A stretch of 64,000 nt of DNA from Streptomyces sp. RPA4-2 (GTDB lineage Bacteria > Actinomycetota > Actinomycetes > Streptomycetales > Streptomycetaceae): positions 2,914,001-2,978,000 of the forward strand of contig NZ_CP050975.2 in assembly GCF_012273515.2 (NCBI RefSeq), read 5' to 3'. Shown here one piece after another: positions 32,998 to 41,309 of the stretch (within the stretch, counting starts at the first letter, position 1; each line of letters opens with the position of its first letter). Under the pieces are notes generated by a model that was not told where the DNA came from, made no database searches, and saw only the letters and a list, made by a program, of their open reading frames with translations. The translations under genes were made by a program, and so were the position numbers.

Positions 32998-34064
32998 TAA
33001 CAGCACTCCGCGTCGAGGCCCCGCGGCAGACGTTCGCCGCCGAAGACCGCGCAGGTCGGCTCGTCGCCGCCCAGCGCGGCGACGGCGAGGAGGAGGGAAC
33101 CCGCCGTCCAGGTGGTCAGCTCCTCGGGCCACACCGCCCGGGCGTCGAAGACGTAGCCCGTCCAGTACAGGCCGGTCTTCGGATCGCGCAGATGCTGGAT
33201 GGACTGGAGAATCTCCAGAGCACGGTCGGACTCGCCCACGGCCCACAGCGCCAGGGCGAGTTCGGCCGACTCACCGCCGGTCACCCACGGGTTGGGCACG
33301 ACACAGCGCACACCGAGTCCGGGCACGACGAAACGCTCCCAGCCCTCCGCTATCCGGGACTCGGCCTCGACGCCCGTCAACGCGCCGCCGAGCACCGGGT
33401 AGTACCAGTCCATCGAGTAGCGGTCCTTGTCGAGGAACCGCTCCGGGTGCCTGCGGATCGCGTGCCGCAGCAGACCGAGCGCCAACTCCCAGTCGGGCTG
33501 CGGCTCCTCACGCTGGTCGGCGATGGCGAGCGCGCAGCGCAGCGCGTGGTGGATCGACGAACTCCCGGTCAGCAGCGCCTCGTTCGTCGCGGTCCCGTCG
33601 TCCTCGCGCTTCCAGCCGATCTGTCCGCCGGGCTGCTGGAGCCCCAGTACGAACTCCACGGCCGCGTAGACCGACGGCCACATCCGGTCCAGGAAGGCGT
33701 CGTCGCCGGTGGCCAGGTAGTGGTGCCAGACGCCCACCGCGATGTACGCGCAGAAGTTGGTCTCCCGGCCGCGGTCGGTGACGTCCTCGAAGTCCCCGTC
33801 GGCGTAGGCCGCGTACCAGGAACCGTCCGGGTTCTGGTGCCGGGCCAGCCACGCGTAGGCCCGCTCGGCCGCCTCGTGCTCGCCCGCCGCGTCCAGCGCC
33901 ATGGCCGCCTCGGTGTGGTCCCACGGATCGAGGTGGTGACCGCGGAACCACGGTATGGCGCCGTCCGGACGCTGCGCCCCGAGGATCGCGCGCACCGTGA
34001 CGGCGGCCTCCTCGGCGGTGAGCACCCCGGGCAGGACGAGGTGCTCCGTACGGGGTGTGGTCAC
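32997..34064 (-). CDS. Alpha/alpha-barrel (prenyltransferase/glucoamylase-like) protein
   Basis: The 355-residue protein has repeated helical motifs (RAILGAQRPDGAIPWFRGHH, DPWDHTEAAMALDAAGEHEA, AYAWLARHQNPDGSWYAAYA, DRYSMDWYYPVLGGALTGVE) typical of alpha6/alpha6 barrels of glycoside hydrolase or prenyltransferase repeat families. No signal peptide is seen. The GTG at 34064 overlaps the stop of the methyltransferase gene (GTGA), so it is the last gene of the GT4 - methyltransferase - barrel operon. Acidic residues in the barrel motifs favour a sugar-active role over an isoprenoid one; this is inference. Confidence 0.8.
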   Translation of the reverse strand: MTTPRTEHLVLPGVLTAEEAAVTVRAILGAQRPDGAIPWFRGHHLDPWDHTEAAMALDAAGEHEAAERAYAWLARHQNPDGSWYAAYADGDFEDVTDRGRETNFCAYIAVGVWHHYLATGDDAFLDRMWPSVYAAVEFVLGLQQPGGQIGWKREDDGTATNEALLTGSSSIHHALRCALAIADQREEPQPDWELALGLLRHAIRRHPERFLDKDRYSMDWYYPVLGGALTGVEAESRIAEGWERFVVPGLGVRCVVPNPWVTGGESAELALALWAVGESDRALEILQSIQHLRDPKTGLYWTGYVFDARAVWPEELTTWTAGSLLLAVAALGGDEPTCAVFGGERLPRGLDAECC

Positions 34065-34807
34065 GAAGCGTCCACCGCGGCGGCGGCGACGGGCAGGTGC
34101 GGCTTGGTCGCGTACGCCACGAAGCTCTTGCCGATCAGCGGGTTCAGCGCGTTCTCCGCGACCCGGGTGGCCAGGGGCTTCTTCATGATGTCCCAGACCA
34201 GCAGCTTGTGGTAGGCCCGCACGGGCAGCACCTTGTCGTTGTCGACGCCGAACGCGCACTTCAGCCACCAGTAGGGGCTGTGCAGGGCGTGGGCGTGGTG
34301 GGTGCCGTACGGCTTGAGCCCGGCCTCCTTCATCCTGCCCAGCAGTTCGTCCGCCTTGTAGATGCGGATGTGGCCGCCCTCGACCTCGTGGTACGCGTCG
34401 GACAGCGCCCAGCAGACCTTCTCGGGCCCGTAGCGCGGGACGGTGATCGCGATCCGGCCGCCGGGCTTGAGCACCCGGACCATCTCGGCGAGGACGCCCT
34501 TGTCGTCGGGGATGTGCTCCATCACCTCGGAGATGATCACGACATCGAACGACTCGTCGGGGAAGGGCAGTTGGAGGGCGTCGCCCTCCATGGCGGTGGC
34601 GGTCGCCCCCTCGGGCGCCTCACCCGCCTCCTTCATCGCCGCGAACCACTTGGCGACCTCGCGGATCTCCTCGCCGTTCTGGTCCAGCGCGACGACCCGG
34701 GCGCCGCGCCGGTAGCACTCGAACGCGTGCCGGCCGGCACCGCACCCGAGGTCCAGTACGCGGTCGCCCGGCGCGAGCGGGAACCGGGAGAAGTCGACGG
34801 TCAGCAC
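34061..34807 (-). CDS. Class I SAM-dependent methyltransferase
   Basis: The 248-residue protein has VLDLGCGAGRHAFECYRRGA (motif I), VALDQNGEEI (motif II), FDVVIISEVMEHIPDDKGVL and VRVLKPGGRIAITVPRYGPE of the UbiE/Methyltransf_11 group. GTG at 34807 overlaps the end of the glycosyltransferase gene by 7 nt and its own stop overlaps the next start, so the operon is tightly coupled. It may methylate a sugar or lipid carrier product made with the GT4 enzyme; the substrate is not visible in the sequence. Confidence 0.9.
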   Translation of the reverse strand: MLTVDFSRFPLAPGDRVLDLGCGAGRHAFECYRRGARVVALDQNGEEIREVAKWFAAMKEAGEAPEGATATAMEGDALQLPFPDESFDVVIISEVMEHIPDDKGVLAEMVRVLKPGGRIAITVPRYGPEKVCWALSDAYHEVEGGHIRIYKADELLGRMKEAGLKPYGTHHAHALHSPYWWLKCAFGVDNDKVLPVRAYHKLLVWDIMKKPLATRVAENALNPLIGKSFVAYATKPHLPVAAAAVDAS

Positions 34808-36279
34808 GTGGCCCTGCTTTCGCGATTGGATACGACAACTTCAGCTGCTTCTTCGGCGACGCCCGCGGGGGCGGCACCGGGGGTCGCGGAGAGGCCGGAG
34901 ACCGGTGACGCGAGGTGGCCGGGGACCGGAGACACGGAGGAGTCGGGGCCCGGCACGGAGCGGCGGGGGGCGGGAGCCGCGGCGTGGGCGATGGCCTCGC
35001 GGTAGTGGGCGACCGTGCCCTGGGCGGCGCGGGCCCAGGTGAAGCGCTCCAGGACCCGCGCGCGCCCGGCGGAGCCGAGCCTCGCGCGCAGTTCCGGGTC
35101 TCCCAGGAGCCGGCTCAGGCCCGCGGCCAGCGCGCCGGCGTCGCCGGGCGGCACCGCCAGGCAGGTCTCGCCGTCGGGGCCCGCGACCTCCGGGATCGCT
35201 CCGCCGGTGGTGGCCACCAGCGGCGTACCCGTGGCCATGGCCTCGGCGGCGGGCAGCGAGAACCCCTCGTACAGGGAGGGCACACAGGCGACTTCGGCGG
35301 ACCGTACGAGGTCGACGAGTTCCGCGTCCGAGATGCCCTTGACGAACTCGACGGCGCGCTCCAGGCCGTACCGCTCGATGGCCTGGGCGACGGGCCCGTC
35401 CTCGGCGCGCCTGCCGACCACGACGAGGTGGGCGCCGGGGTGCTCGGCGCGCACCTTGGCGAGCGCCTCGACGAGGTGGACGAGTCCCTTGAGCGGCACG
35501 TCCGCGCTGGAGGTGGTGACGATCCGGCCCGGCACCTGCGGCACGGCGGGGTCGGGCGAGAAGAGGTCGGTGTCGGCGCCGATGTGCACGACGTGGATGC
35601 GGTCCTGGGTGACGCCCAGGTGGTCGACGATCTCCTGGCGGGAGGTGCCGGAGACGGTGAGCACGGACGGCAGACGGCGTGCGACGCGCTTCTGCATCCG
35701 TGTGAAGGCGTACCAGCGGCGCACGGACGCGCGGCGGCGGCGCCCCTCGGCGGCGTCCAGCTCCAGCCGGCGGTCGACGGTGATGGGGTGGTGGATCGTG
35801 GTCACCAGCGGCGCGCCCACGTCTCCCAACAGCCCGTAGCCGAGGGTCTGGTTGTCGTGCACGACGTCGAACGCGCCCTGCCGGGCCCGCAGATGGCGGC
35901 GGGCGCGCAGCGAGAAGGTCAGCGGCTCGGGGAAGCCCCCGGTCCACATGGTCCCGACCTCGACGGCGTCGATCCAGTCGCGGAACTCCTCGCGCGCCGG
36001 CGTCCGGAAGGGGTCCGGCTGGCGGTAGAGGTCGAGGCTGGGCAGTTCGGTGAGGCTCAGGCCGGGGAGGCCTTCGTCCAGGACGGGGTACGGCTGGGAA
36101 CCGATGACCTCGACCCGGTGCCCGAGACGGGCGAGTTCGCGCGAGAGGTGTCGTACGTACACGCCCTGACCGCCGCAGAACGGGTTTCCCTTGTACGTCA
36201 GGAGCGCGATGCGCAACGGTCCGTCGCCGTCGATGGCCGCGCCCGCTCCGGGGCCCGCCTCCATGGCCTCAGCGGTCAC
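34801..36279 (-). CDS. Glycosyltransferase family 4
   Basis: The 492-residue GT-B enzyme has N-terminal KGNPFCGGQGVYVRHLSREL and HDNQTLGYGLLGDVGAPLVT, and a C-terminal nucleotide-sugar domain with PSLYEGFSLPAAEAMATGTP (E-x7-E motif) and LVATTGGAIPEVAGPDGE. It is a retaining cytosolic glycosyltransferase; donor and acceptor are unknown. The last 60 residues are Pro/Ser/Ala-rich with SPVPGHLASPVSG-like repeats. GTG at 36279 or ATG at 36264 may start it. It heads the operon ending at 32997. A KstR-type site lies 55 bp upstream, though it may serve only the divergent regulator. Confidence 0.92.
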   Translation of the reverse strand: MTAEAMEAGPGAGAAIDGDGPLRIALLTYKGNPFCGGQGVYVRHLSRELARLGHRVEVIGSQPYPVLDEGLPGLSLTELPSLDLYRQPDPFRTPAREEFRDWIDAVEVGTMWTGGFPEPLTFSLRARRHLRARQGAFDVVHDNQTLGYGLLGDVGAPLVTTIHHPITVDRRLELDAAEGRRRRASVRRWYAFTRMQKRVARRLPSVLTVSGTSRQEIVDHLGVTQDRIHVVHIGADTDLFSPDPAVPQVPGRIVTTSSADVPLKGLVHLVEALAKVRAEHPGAHLVVVGRRAEDGPVAQAIERYGLERAVEFVKGISDAELVDLVRSAEVACVPSLYEGFSLPAAEAMATGTPLVATTGGAIPEVAGPDGETCLAVPPGDAGALAAGLSRLLGDPELRARLGSAGRARVLERFTWARAAQGTVAHYREAIAHAAAPAPRRSVPGPDSSVSPVPGHLASPVSGLSATPGAAPAGVAEEAAEVVVSNRESRATC

Positions 36280-36333
36280 TTACGGCCCCCTTCTCCCTGC
36301 ACATTCCCGCGAGATTACGCCGGGACGCTAATC

Positions 36334-36347
36334 TAGAACAAGTTTCA
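36334..36347. promoter_or_regulatory. KstR-type operator in kstR promoter region
   Basis: TAGAACAAGTTTCA fits TnnAACnnGTTnnA at all fixed positions. It lies between the GT4 operon and the KstR-like gene, consistent with autoregulation as in mycobacteria. Other dyads nearby are CTACC GGCA GGTAG (36375-36388) and GGATCA GG TGATCC (36405-36418). Confidence 0.7.
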
Positions 36348-36505
36348 GACTTGATCGTTCGAGGAGCACTGAATCTACCGGCAGGTAGGGCTTCTGTGAG
36401 AAGTGGATCAGGTGATCCGCGCCACGACGGAGGCGTTCCGGCCCGCGGATGTGTTCTGCCATGCTGTCTGATCGCTCCTCCAGCTGAACCCACGGAACGG
36501 GACCC

Positions 36506-37138
36506 ATGCCTGCGGAAGTCAAGGTGGAAGCCAAGTCCGCGCAGTTCGCCTCTCCCCGGCTCACCGAGCGGCAGGAAGCACGCCGTCGGCGGATCCTGCA
36601 CGCGAGCGCGCAGCTGGCCGGCCGGGGCGGCTTCGACGCGGTGCAGATGCGTGAGGTCGCGGAGTCGTCGCAGGTCGCCCTGGGCACGCTCTACCGCTAC
36701 TTCCCCTCGAAGGTCCATCTGCTGGTGGCCACCATGCAGGACCAGTTGGACCACATGCACGGCACCCTGCGCAAGAAACCGCCGGCCGGCGAAACGGCCG
36801 CGGAGCGGGTGTCCGAGACCCTGATGCGGGCCTTCCGCGCCCTGCAGCGCGAGCCGCACCTCGCCGACGCCATGGTCCGCGCGCTGACCTTCGCGGACCG
36901 CAGCGTGAGCCCCGAGGTCGACCAGGTGTCCCGGCAGACCACGGCGATCATCCTGGACGCCATGGGCCTGGACGACCCGAGCCCCGCCCAGCTCTCCGCG
37001 GTCCGCGTCATCGAGCACACCTGGCACTCGGCCCTGATCACCTGGCTCTCCGGGCGCGCCTCCATCGCCCAGGTCAAGATCGACATCGAGACGGTGTGCC
37101 GTCTCATCGACCTGACGGACCCGGGCGAACGGAGCTAA
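36506..37138 (+). CDS. kstR: KstR-like TetR family repressor of lipid/steroid catabolism
   Basis: The 210-residue protein has a TetR DNA-binding domain (RRRRILHASAQLAGRGGFDA, VQMREVAESSQVALGTLYRY, FPSKVHLLVATMQDQLDHM). It is closely similar to my recollection of mycobacterial KstR (AVQMRAVA..., GTLYRYFPSKVHLLV). The ligand domain also aligns (FADRSVSPEVDQVSRQT against FADASAASEVDQVEKL). KstR represses cholesterol-catabolism genes and is released by steroid CoA thioesters. Matching operators flank this gene and at least four other loci here. The stop codon TAA is the first three bases of a MITE-like element. Start: ATG at 36506. Confidence 0.85.
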   Translation: MPAEVKVEAKSAQFASPRLTERQEARRRRILHASAQLAGRGGFDAVQMREVAESSQVALGTLYRYFPSKVHLLVATMQDQLDHMHGTLRKKPPAGETAAERVSETLMRAFRALQREPHLADAMVRALTFADRSVSPEVDQVSRQTTAIILDAMGLDDPSPAQLSAVRVIEHTWHSALITWLSGRASIAQVKIDIETVCRLIDLTDPGERS

Positions 37139-37331
37139 GGGCTGTCCCGTAATCCCCGGCGGGCGCACGACGACAGCTACGGCACTCCCCCGAGCTCTTC
37201 GAGCAGGGGGGACCCCCACGCCGCGTTGTCGGATCGCCCGAATACGCCCAGTATGAGGACGACCCTCCGCCTTGCGATGACCGCATCTGACGCCGCGCGC
37301 TGATCCACCGGGGATTACGGGACAGCCCTTA
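37136..37331. mobile_element. MITE-like element A with perfect 24-bp terminal inverted repeats
   Basis: TAAGGGCTGTCCCGTAATCC plus CCGG at 37136-37159 is repeated as its exact complement at 37308-37331. The 196-bp element encodes no protein. TA dinucleotides at both ends fit IS630/Tc1-type target duplication. Its interior contains CTCATACTGGGCGTATTCGG on the minus strand, shared in diverged form with the element at 57284. Confidence 0.75.
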
Positions 37332-37358
37332 GGGCGCGCCCGCGCATGTGGAGAACCC

Positions 37359-37529
37359 ACGAGACGGGTTCCCTTCGCCGGTATGGTCCGGATCAGGTGC
37401 TGGGGGTCGCCTTCGGGTCCGCCTGCTACCGTCCGGCCTCTCAGCTCGACCGTCGACGTCGGCCCCAGCGGAGGTTGCTGCCTCACGCCGAAGTCGGCTA
37501 CTCCGGTTGAACTCCCTCACTCGTCTCGT
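37359..37529 (-). promoter_or_regulatory. TPP riboswitch (THI element), apparently orphan
   Basis: On the minus strand the conserved 3' half CACCTGATCCGGACCATACC (37380-37399) is followed by GGCGAAGGGAAC. The 5' half has GCTGAGAGG (37437-37445). P1 is an 8-bp stem, ACGAGACG with CGTCTCGT (37522-37529 and 37359-37366). P2 pairs AGTTCAACC with GGTCGAGCT. These are the defining parts of thiamin pyrophosphate riboswitches. Downstream on the same strand there is no thiamin gene: element A comes next and then the convergent kstR. Confidence 0.8.
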
Positions 37530-37594
37530 AGGCCAATACCAGGATAGAACCTCCATCACTGGATGAACCCCCCAAAGTGAGACTTTTTTCGAAA

Positions 37595-37828
37595 TCACTC
37601 CTCGGGCGGGAACACCGGTTCCCCGCTGCCCAGCAGCGTGATCATGATGGCCTCCACCGGACAGCCCTCCGCCGCCGCGAGCAGCCTCTCGTTGGCGTCG
37701 GTCTCCGGTTCGGCGGGGTGGGACTGCATGGCGGAGTCGAGGCGGAAGGCGTCCGGGACGAGGTGGACGCACTGGGCGGAGCCGATGCAGAGGGAGCGGT
37801 CGACCTCGATGTTCCAGCGGTCGCCCAT
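37595..37828 (-). CDS. 3Fe-4S type ferredoxin
   Basis: The 77-residue protein matches P450-partner ferredoxins of actinobacteria: VDRSLCIGSAQCVHLVPDAF with two cluster cysteines and a third in AAEGCPVEAIMI. One cluster ligand position is non-Cys, fitting a 3Fe-4S cluster. In mycobacteria a similar ferredoxin (FdxD) belongs to the KstR regulon. It lies 4 bp after the aldehyde dehydrogenase gene and is cotranscribed with it. It may deliver electrons to the CYP125-like P450 at 51.7 kb; this is inference. Confidence 0.88.
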   Translation of the reverse strand: MGDRWNIEVDRSLCIGSAQCVHLVPDAFRLDSAMQSHPAEPETDANERLLAAAEGCPVEAIMITLLGSGEPVFPPEE

Positions 37829-37831
37829 CCC

Positions 37832-39289
37832 TTACGCCTCCCAGCCCGCGGGCAGGTGGATCATCTTGTGCTCCAGGAACTCGCCGTAGCCCTCGGGGCC
37901 GAACTCCCGCCCGAGCCCGGAGTTCTTGTAGCCGCCGAAGGGGCCGAGCATGTCGAGGCTGAAGGTGTTGACGGAGTAGGTGCCGGTACGGACCTGGCGC
38001 GCGATGTCGATGCCGTGGGCGACGTCCGCCGTCCAGACGCTGCCGCTCAGCCCGTAGTCGGAGTCGTTGGCGATCTTCACGGCCTCGGTCTCGTCGCCGT
38101 AGGGGAGCAGGCAGATCACCGGTCCGAAGATCTCCTCGCGGGCGATCCGCATGGAGTTGTCCACGTCGCCGAAGAGGGTGGGTTCGACGTACCAGCCGCG
38201 GTCGAGGCCGTGCGGACGGCCGCCGCCGGTGAGGACCTTGGCGCCTTCCTCCTGGCCGATGCGGATGTAGTCGAGGCTGCGCCGCCGCTGCCGCTCGGCG
38301 ACCAGCGGGCCCACCTGGGTCGCCGGGTCCAGCGGGTCGCCGACCACCAGGGCGCTCGCCGCGGCGGCGAAGGCGTCCGCGAACTCGTCGTAGCGCGAAC
38401 GCGGTACGAGGATGCGGGTCTGGGCGACGCAGGCCTGGCCGTTGTTCATCCAGGCGGCCTGGACGATCCCGGGAACGGCCGTGGCGAGGTCCGCGTCCGG
38501 CAGCACGACCGCCGCCGACTTGCCGCCCAGCTCGAGCGTCACGCGGGTCAGATTGCGCGAGGCGACCTCCATCACGCGCCTGCCGGCCGCGACCGATCCG
38601 GTGAAGGAGACCTTGTCGACACCGGGATGCCCGACCAGGTACTCGCTCACCTCGCGGTCGGCCGGGAGGATCGACAGGACGCCCTCGGGCAGTCCGGCCT
38701 CCCGCGCGATCTCGCCCAGCAGGTAGGCGTCCAGCGGCGATTCGGGGGACGGCTTCAGTACCACCGAGCAGCCGGTCAGCAGCGCGGGCGCGAGTTTGGC
38801 GGCCGCCACGAACTGCGGCACGTTCCACGGCACCACGGCCGCGACGACCCCGACCGGCTCCCGCCGGACGAGGATCCTGCCGAGGACTCCGTCGCGCGTC
38901 TCCTCGTACGTGAAGCCGCGCGCCACCGTGAGGGCCGCGTCCCAGACCATCATCGCGCCGAGGGCCTGTGCGAGGACGCTCCAGGAGTAAGGGGAGCCGT
39001 TCTCGGAGGAGATGACGCGGGCGATCTCCTCGTGCCGGGCGCCGATCGCGTCCTTGATCCGGGTGACGACCGCGATCCGTTCGCCGGGGCTCATCCGGGG
39101 CCAGGGACCCTCGTCGAAGGCGCGCCGCGCGACGGCGACGGCCCGGTCGACGTCCTCGGCCGAGGCGTGCGGGACGCGCCCGATGACCTCTTCCGTGTGC
39201 GGCGAGATCACCTCGATGACACCGGTGCCCAGGGGGTCCGTCAACTCCCCGCCTATGAACAGCTGTCCGTGTTCCACGAGCTCGGTCAT
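37832..39289 (-). CDS. Aldehyde dehydrogenase
   Basis: The 485-residue NAD(P)-dependent enzyme has VVPWNVPQFVAAAKLAPALL, FTGSVAAGRRVMEVASRN, the catalytic Glu in VTLELGGKSAAVVLP, the nucleophile Cys in MNNGQACVAQTRILVP, and EEIFGPVICLLPYGDE. Length is normal for the superfamily. In this regulon it could oxidise a C26 or side-chain aldehyde to the acid before CoA activation; that is inference. ATG at 39289 starts the conserved MTELVEHGQLFIGGELTDP. Two palindromes and a KstR-like site lie within 150 bp upstream. Confidence 0.93.
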   Translation of the reverse strand: MTELVEHGQLFIGGELTDPLGTGVIEVISPHTEEVIGRVPHASAEDVDRAVAVARRAFDEGPWPRMSPGERIAVVTRIKDAIGARHEEIARVISSENGSPYSWSVLAQALGAMMVWDAALTVARGFTYEETRDGVLGRILVRREPVGVVAAVVPWNVPQFVAAAKLAPALLTGCSVVLKPSPESPLDAYLLGEIAREAGLPEGVLSILPADREVSEYLVGHPGVDKVSFTGSVAAGRRVMEVASRNLTRVTLELGGKSAAVVLPDADLATAVPGIVQAAWMNNGQACVAQTRILVPRSRYDEFADAFAAAASALVVGDPLDPATQVGPLVAERQRRRSLDYIRIGQEEGAKVLTGGGRPHGLDRGWYVEPTLFGDVDNSMRIAREEIFGPVICLLPYGDETEAVKIANDSDYGLSGSVWTADVAHGIDIARQVRTGTYSVNTFSLDMLGPFGGYKNSGLGREFGPEGYGEFLEHKMIHLPAGWEA

Positions 39290-39333
39290 GACCGACCGCC
39301 TCCCCGGGGGGCGTTCTCCGACACTGCCGACTT

Positions 39334-39348
39334 CTGACGCTTCATCAG
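39334..39348. promoter_or_regulatory. CTGACG-class palindrome before ALDH operon
   Basis: CTGACG CTT CATCAG differs from CTGACG-N3-CGTCAG at one base. It lies 45 bp upstream of the aldehyde dehydrogenase start. Confidence 0.55.
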
Positions 39349-39354
39349 ATACGA

Positions 39355-39370
39355 GAACTGATACCAGTTC
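39355..39370. promoter_or_regulatory. Inverted repeat GAACTG-N4-CAGTTC
   Basis: GAACTG ATAC CAGTTC has perfect 6-bp arms, 66 bp before the aldehyde dehydrogenase start. It could be a further operator; it does not match the other two motifs. Confidence 0.45.
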
Positions 39371-39427
39371 CGGTCGGAGGAGTCCACGGGCCGGAGCCAA
39401 TGGCACAACGGTTGGTTCGGGCACCCA

Positions 39428-39441
39428 TTGGAATACGTTCT
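39428..39441. promoter_or_regulatory. KstR-like operator between ALDH and MBL genes
   Basis: TGGAATACGTTCTA matches TnnAACnnGTTnnA except AAT for AAC. It lies 39 bp before the MBL hydrolase start and could serve both divergent units. Confidence 0.55.
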
Positions 39442-39479
39442 AGTTATAGTGACGGCACGACGGCGATTGGTGGGAGCCC

Positions 39480-40517
39480 ATGACACAGGTGACCGATCAC
39501 GGCGGGGGCGTACGGTCGCTCAGGGTCCCCATCCCCGACAACCCCCTCGGCACCACGCTGGTCCACGTCGTCGACACCGACCGGGGCCCCGTACTGATCG
39601 ACACCGGCTGGGACGACCCGGCCTCCTGGGACGTCCTCACCGCCGGGCTCGCCGCCTGCGGCATCCCGGTCGCCGAGGTGCACGGCGTGGTCATCACCCA
39701 CCACCATCCCGACCACCACGGCCTGTCGGGCAAGGTGCGGGACGCGTCCGGGGCGTGGATCGCGATGCACGCGCTGGACACCGAGATCGTCCGGCGGACC
39801 CGGGAGCACAAGGCCGAGCGCTGGTTCGCCTACATGGCGGACAAACTGGAGGCCTGCGGCGCACCCGAGGACCACGTGGCGCTGCTGCGCGCGGCGCGCA
39901 CGGCCCGGCGCTCGGGCAGTCTGCCCCAGTTCACTCCCGCGCTCCCCGACCGCGAGATCGTCCCCGGCGAACTGCTCGACCTGGCCGGCCGCCGGCTGCG
40001 CGCGATCTGGACCCCGGGCCACACACCCGGTCACGTCTGCCTCCACCTGGAGGAGGCCCATCCCGCCGGACTGCCGGGCCACGGCCGCCTGTTCTCCGGC
40101 GACCACCTGCTGCCGCGGATCACCCCGCACATCGGCCTGTACGAGGATCCGGACGACGTCACGGTCGCCGATCCGCTCGGGGACTACCTCGACTCCCTGG
40201 AGCGCGTGGGCCGCCTCGACCCCGCCGAGGTGCTGCCGGCCCACCAGCACGCGTTCACCGACGCCCCCGGCCGCGTACGGGAGTTGCTCACCCATCACGA
40301 GGAGCGCCTCACCGGTCTGCTCACCCTCCTCGCGACGCCCCTCACCGCCTGGCAGCTCGCCGAACGCATGGAGTGGAACCGGCCCTGGGAGCAGATCCCC
40401 TTCGGCTCCCGGAACATCGCCGTCTCGGAGGCCGAGGCCCATGTCCGCCGCCTGGTGAAGCTCGGCCGCGCGGAGGCCGTCGCGGGAAGCGGTCCGGTGA
40501 CGTACGTGGCGGTGTGA
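39480..40517 (+). CDS. MBL fold metallo-hydrolase
   Basis: The 345-residue protein has the metallo-beta-lactamase core: VLIDTGWDDPASW, the metal motif VITHHHPDHHGLSG (HxHxDH), TPGHTPGHVCLHLEEA, FSGDHLLPRITPHIG and the C-terminal His in PAHQHAFTDAPG. A C-terminal helical/winged extension (about residues 260-345) resembles that of MBL hydrolases acting on CoA thioesters or lactones. It is divergent from the ALDH-ferredoxin operon across a KstR-like site, suggesting a role in the same lipid pathway. Start ATG at 39480. Confidence 0.9.
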   Translation: MTQVTDHGGGVRSLRVPIPDNPLGTTLVHVVDTDRGPVLIDTGWDDPASWDVLTAGLAACGIPVAEVHGVVITHHHPDHHGLSGKVRDASGAWIAMHALDTEIVRRTREHKAERWFAYMADKLEACGAPEDHVALLRAARTARRSGSLPQFTPALPDREIVPGELLDLAGRRLRAIWTPGHTPGHVCLHLEEAHPAGLPGHGRLFSGDHLLPRITPHIGLYEDPDDVTVADPLGDYLDSLERVGRLDPAEVLPAHQHAFTDAPGRVRELLTHHEERLTGLLTLLATPLTAWQLAERMEWNRPWEQIPFGSRNIAVSEAEAHVRRLVKLGRAEAVAGSGPVTYVAV

Positions 40518-40582
40518 GCCGCCCGGCGCGGCGAGAGGGCGCGCCGGGCGTCGCGAGGCGGGCGGGACCTTCGCGACACGCC

Positions 40583-41245
40583 CTAGAAGGCCAGCGTGCG
40601 GACCAGTTCCTCGGCCTCACCGAGGAGTTGGACCTCTTGTGCGCTCATGGTCGGATTGGCGGCCCGCCGCCGCACGGCCTGCGTGAGACCGTCCTGCGTC
40701 ATACAGTCCGTGTTCGCGTCGAGCATCGCGGCCAGCGTCTCCCCGGCCACCCCGGCGTGCGCCTCGGCGCCGACGGCGACCTGCGCGAGGATCACCGCGG
40801 ACATGCCCCAGTCGAGGCCCGGCGGGCCCTCCTCGGCGTCGGCCCAGTCGATGACCTTCGGACCGTCCGGGGTCAGCATCACGTTGTCGGGGTGCAGGTC
40901 CAGGTGCAGCACACGGACGGCGGGGTCGGCGGAGAGCCGCGCGGGCACGGCGTGCAGCTTGCGCAGCAGCCGGGCGAGGGTGAGCCCGGCCTCCTCGGCG
41001 GAGAAGAGCCCCGCGCCGAACGCCTCCAGCATGGTCGGCCCCGTCAGCCGTTCCATCACCAGGTCGCCGCGGGTCGCCGCCCGCACCCCCGGCACCGGAT
41101 AGCCGTGCCGGCGTACGTGTTCCATCACCGTGGCCTCGGCCGTCGCGTCGCCCCAGCCCTCCCGGTCGCGCCGCAGCACCCACGTCTCGTCGATCTCGTA
41201 GACATCCGCCGAACGTCCCGAGCCGAGCAGTCTCCCCGTCCGCAT
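40583..41245 (-). CDS. APH-type phosphotransferase (kinase-like)
   Basis: The 220-residue protein has a compact kinase-like fold: GSGRSADVYEIDETWVLRR (nucleotide loop), the catalytic loop VLHLDLHPDNVMLTP and the metal site KVIDWADAEEGPPGLDWG. Members phosphorylate small molecules such as aminoglycosides or macrolides, or have household roles; no resistance function is implied by the sequence. It is convergent with the MBL gene and divergent from the riboswitch-led ECF operon. Start ATG at 41245. Confidence 0.88.
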   Translation of the reverse strand: MRTGRLLGSGRSADVYEIDETWVLRRDREGWGDATAEATVMEHVRRHGYPVPGVRAATRGDLVMERLTGPTMLEAFGAGLFSAEEAGLTLARLLRKLHAVPARLSADPAVRVLHLDLHPDNVMLTPDGPKVIDWADAEEGPPGLDWGMSAVILAQVAVGAEAHAGVAGETLAAMLDANTDCMTQDGLTQAVRRRAANPTMSAQEVQLLGEAEELVRTLAF

Positions 41246-41309
41246 GAGGCGAACCTAGCCGGTCGTGGGCCCCGCCCCACAGGCGGCGCCGGGGCGATTC
41301 CTACGGGCC

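Noticed and set aside
40550..40577. Hairpin GTCGCGA...TCGCGAC between MBL and phosphotransferase genes
   Set aside because: Only 7-bp arms with a 14-nt loop; too weak to call a terminator next to the much stronger ones in this window.
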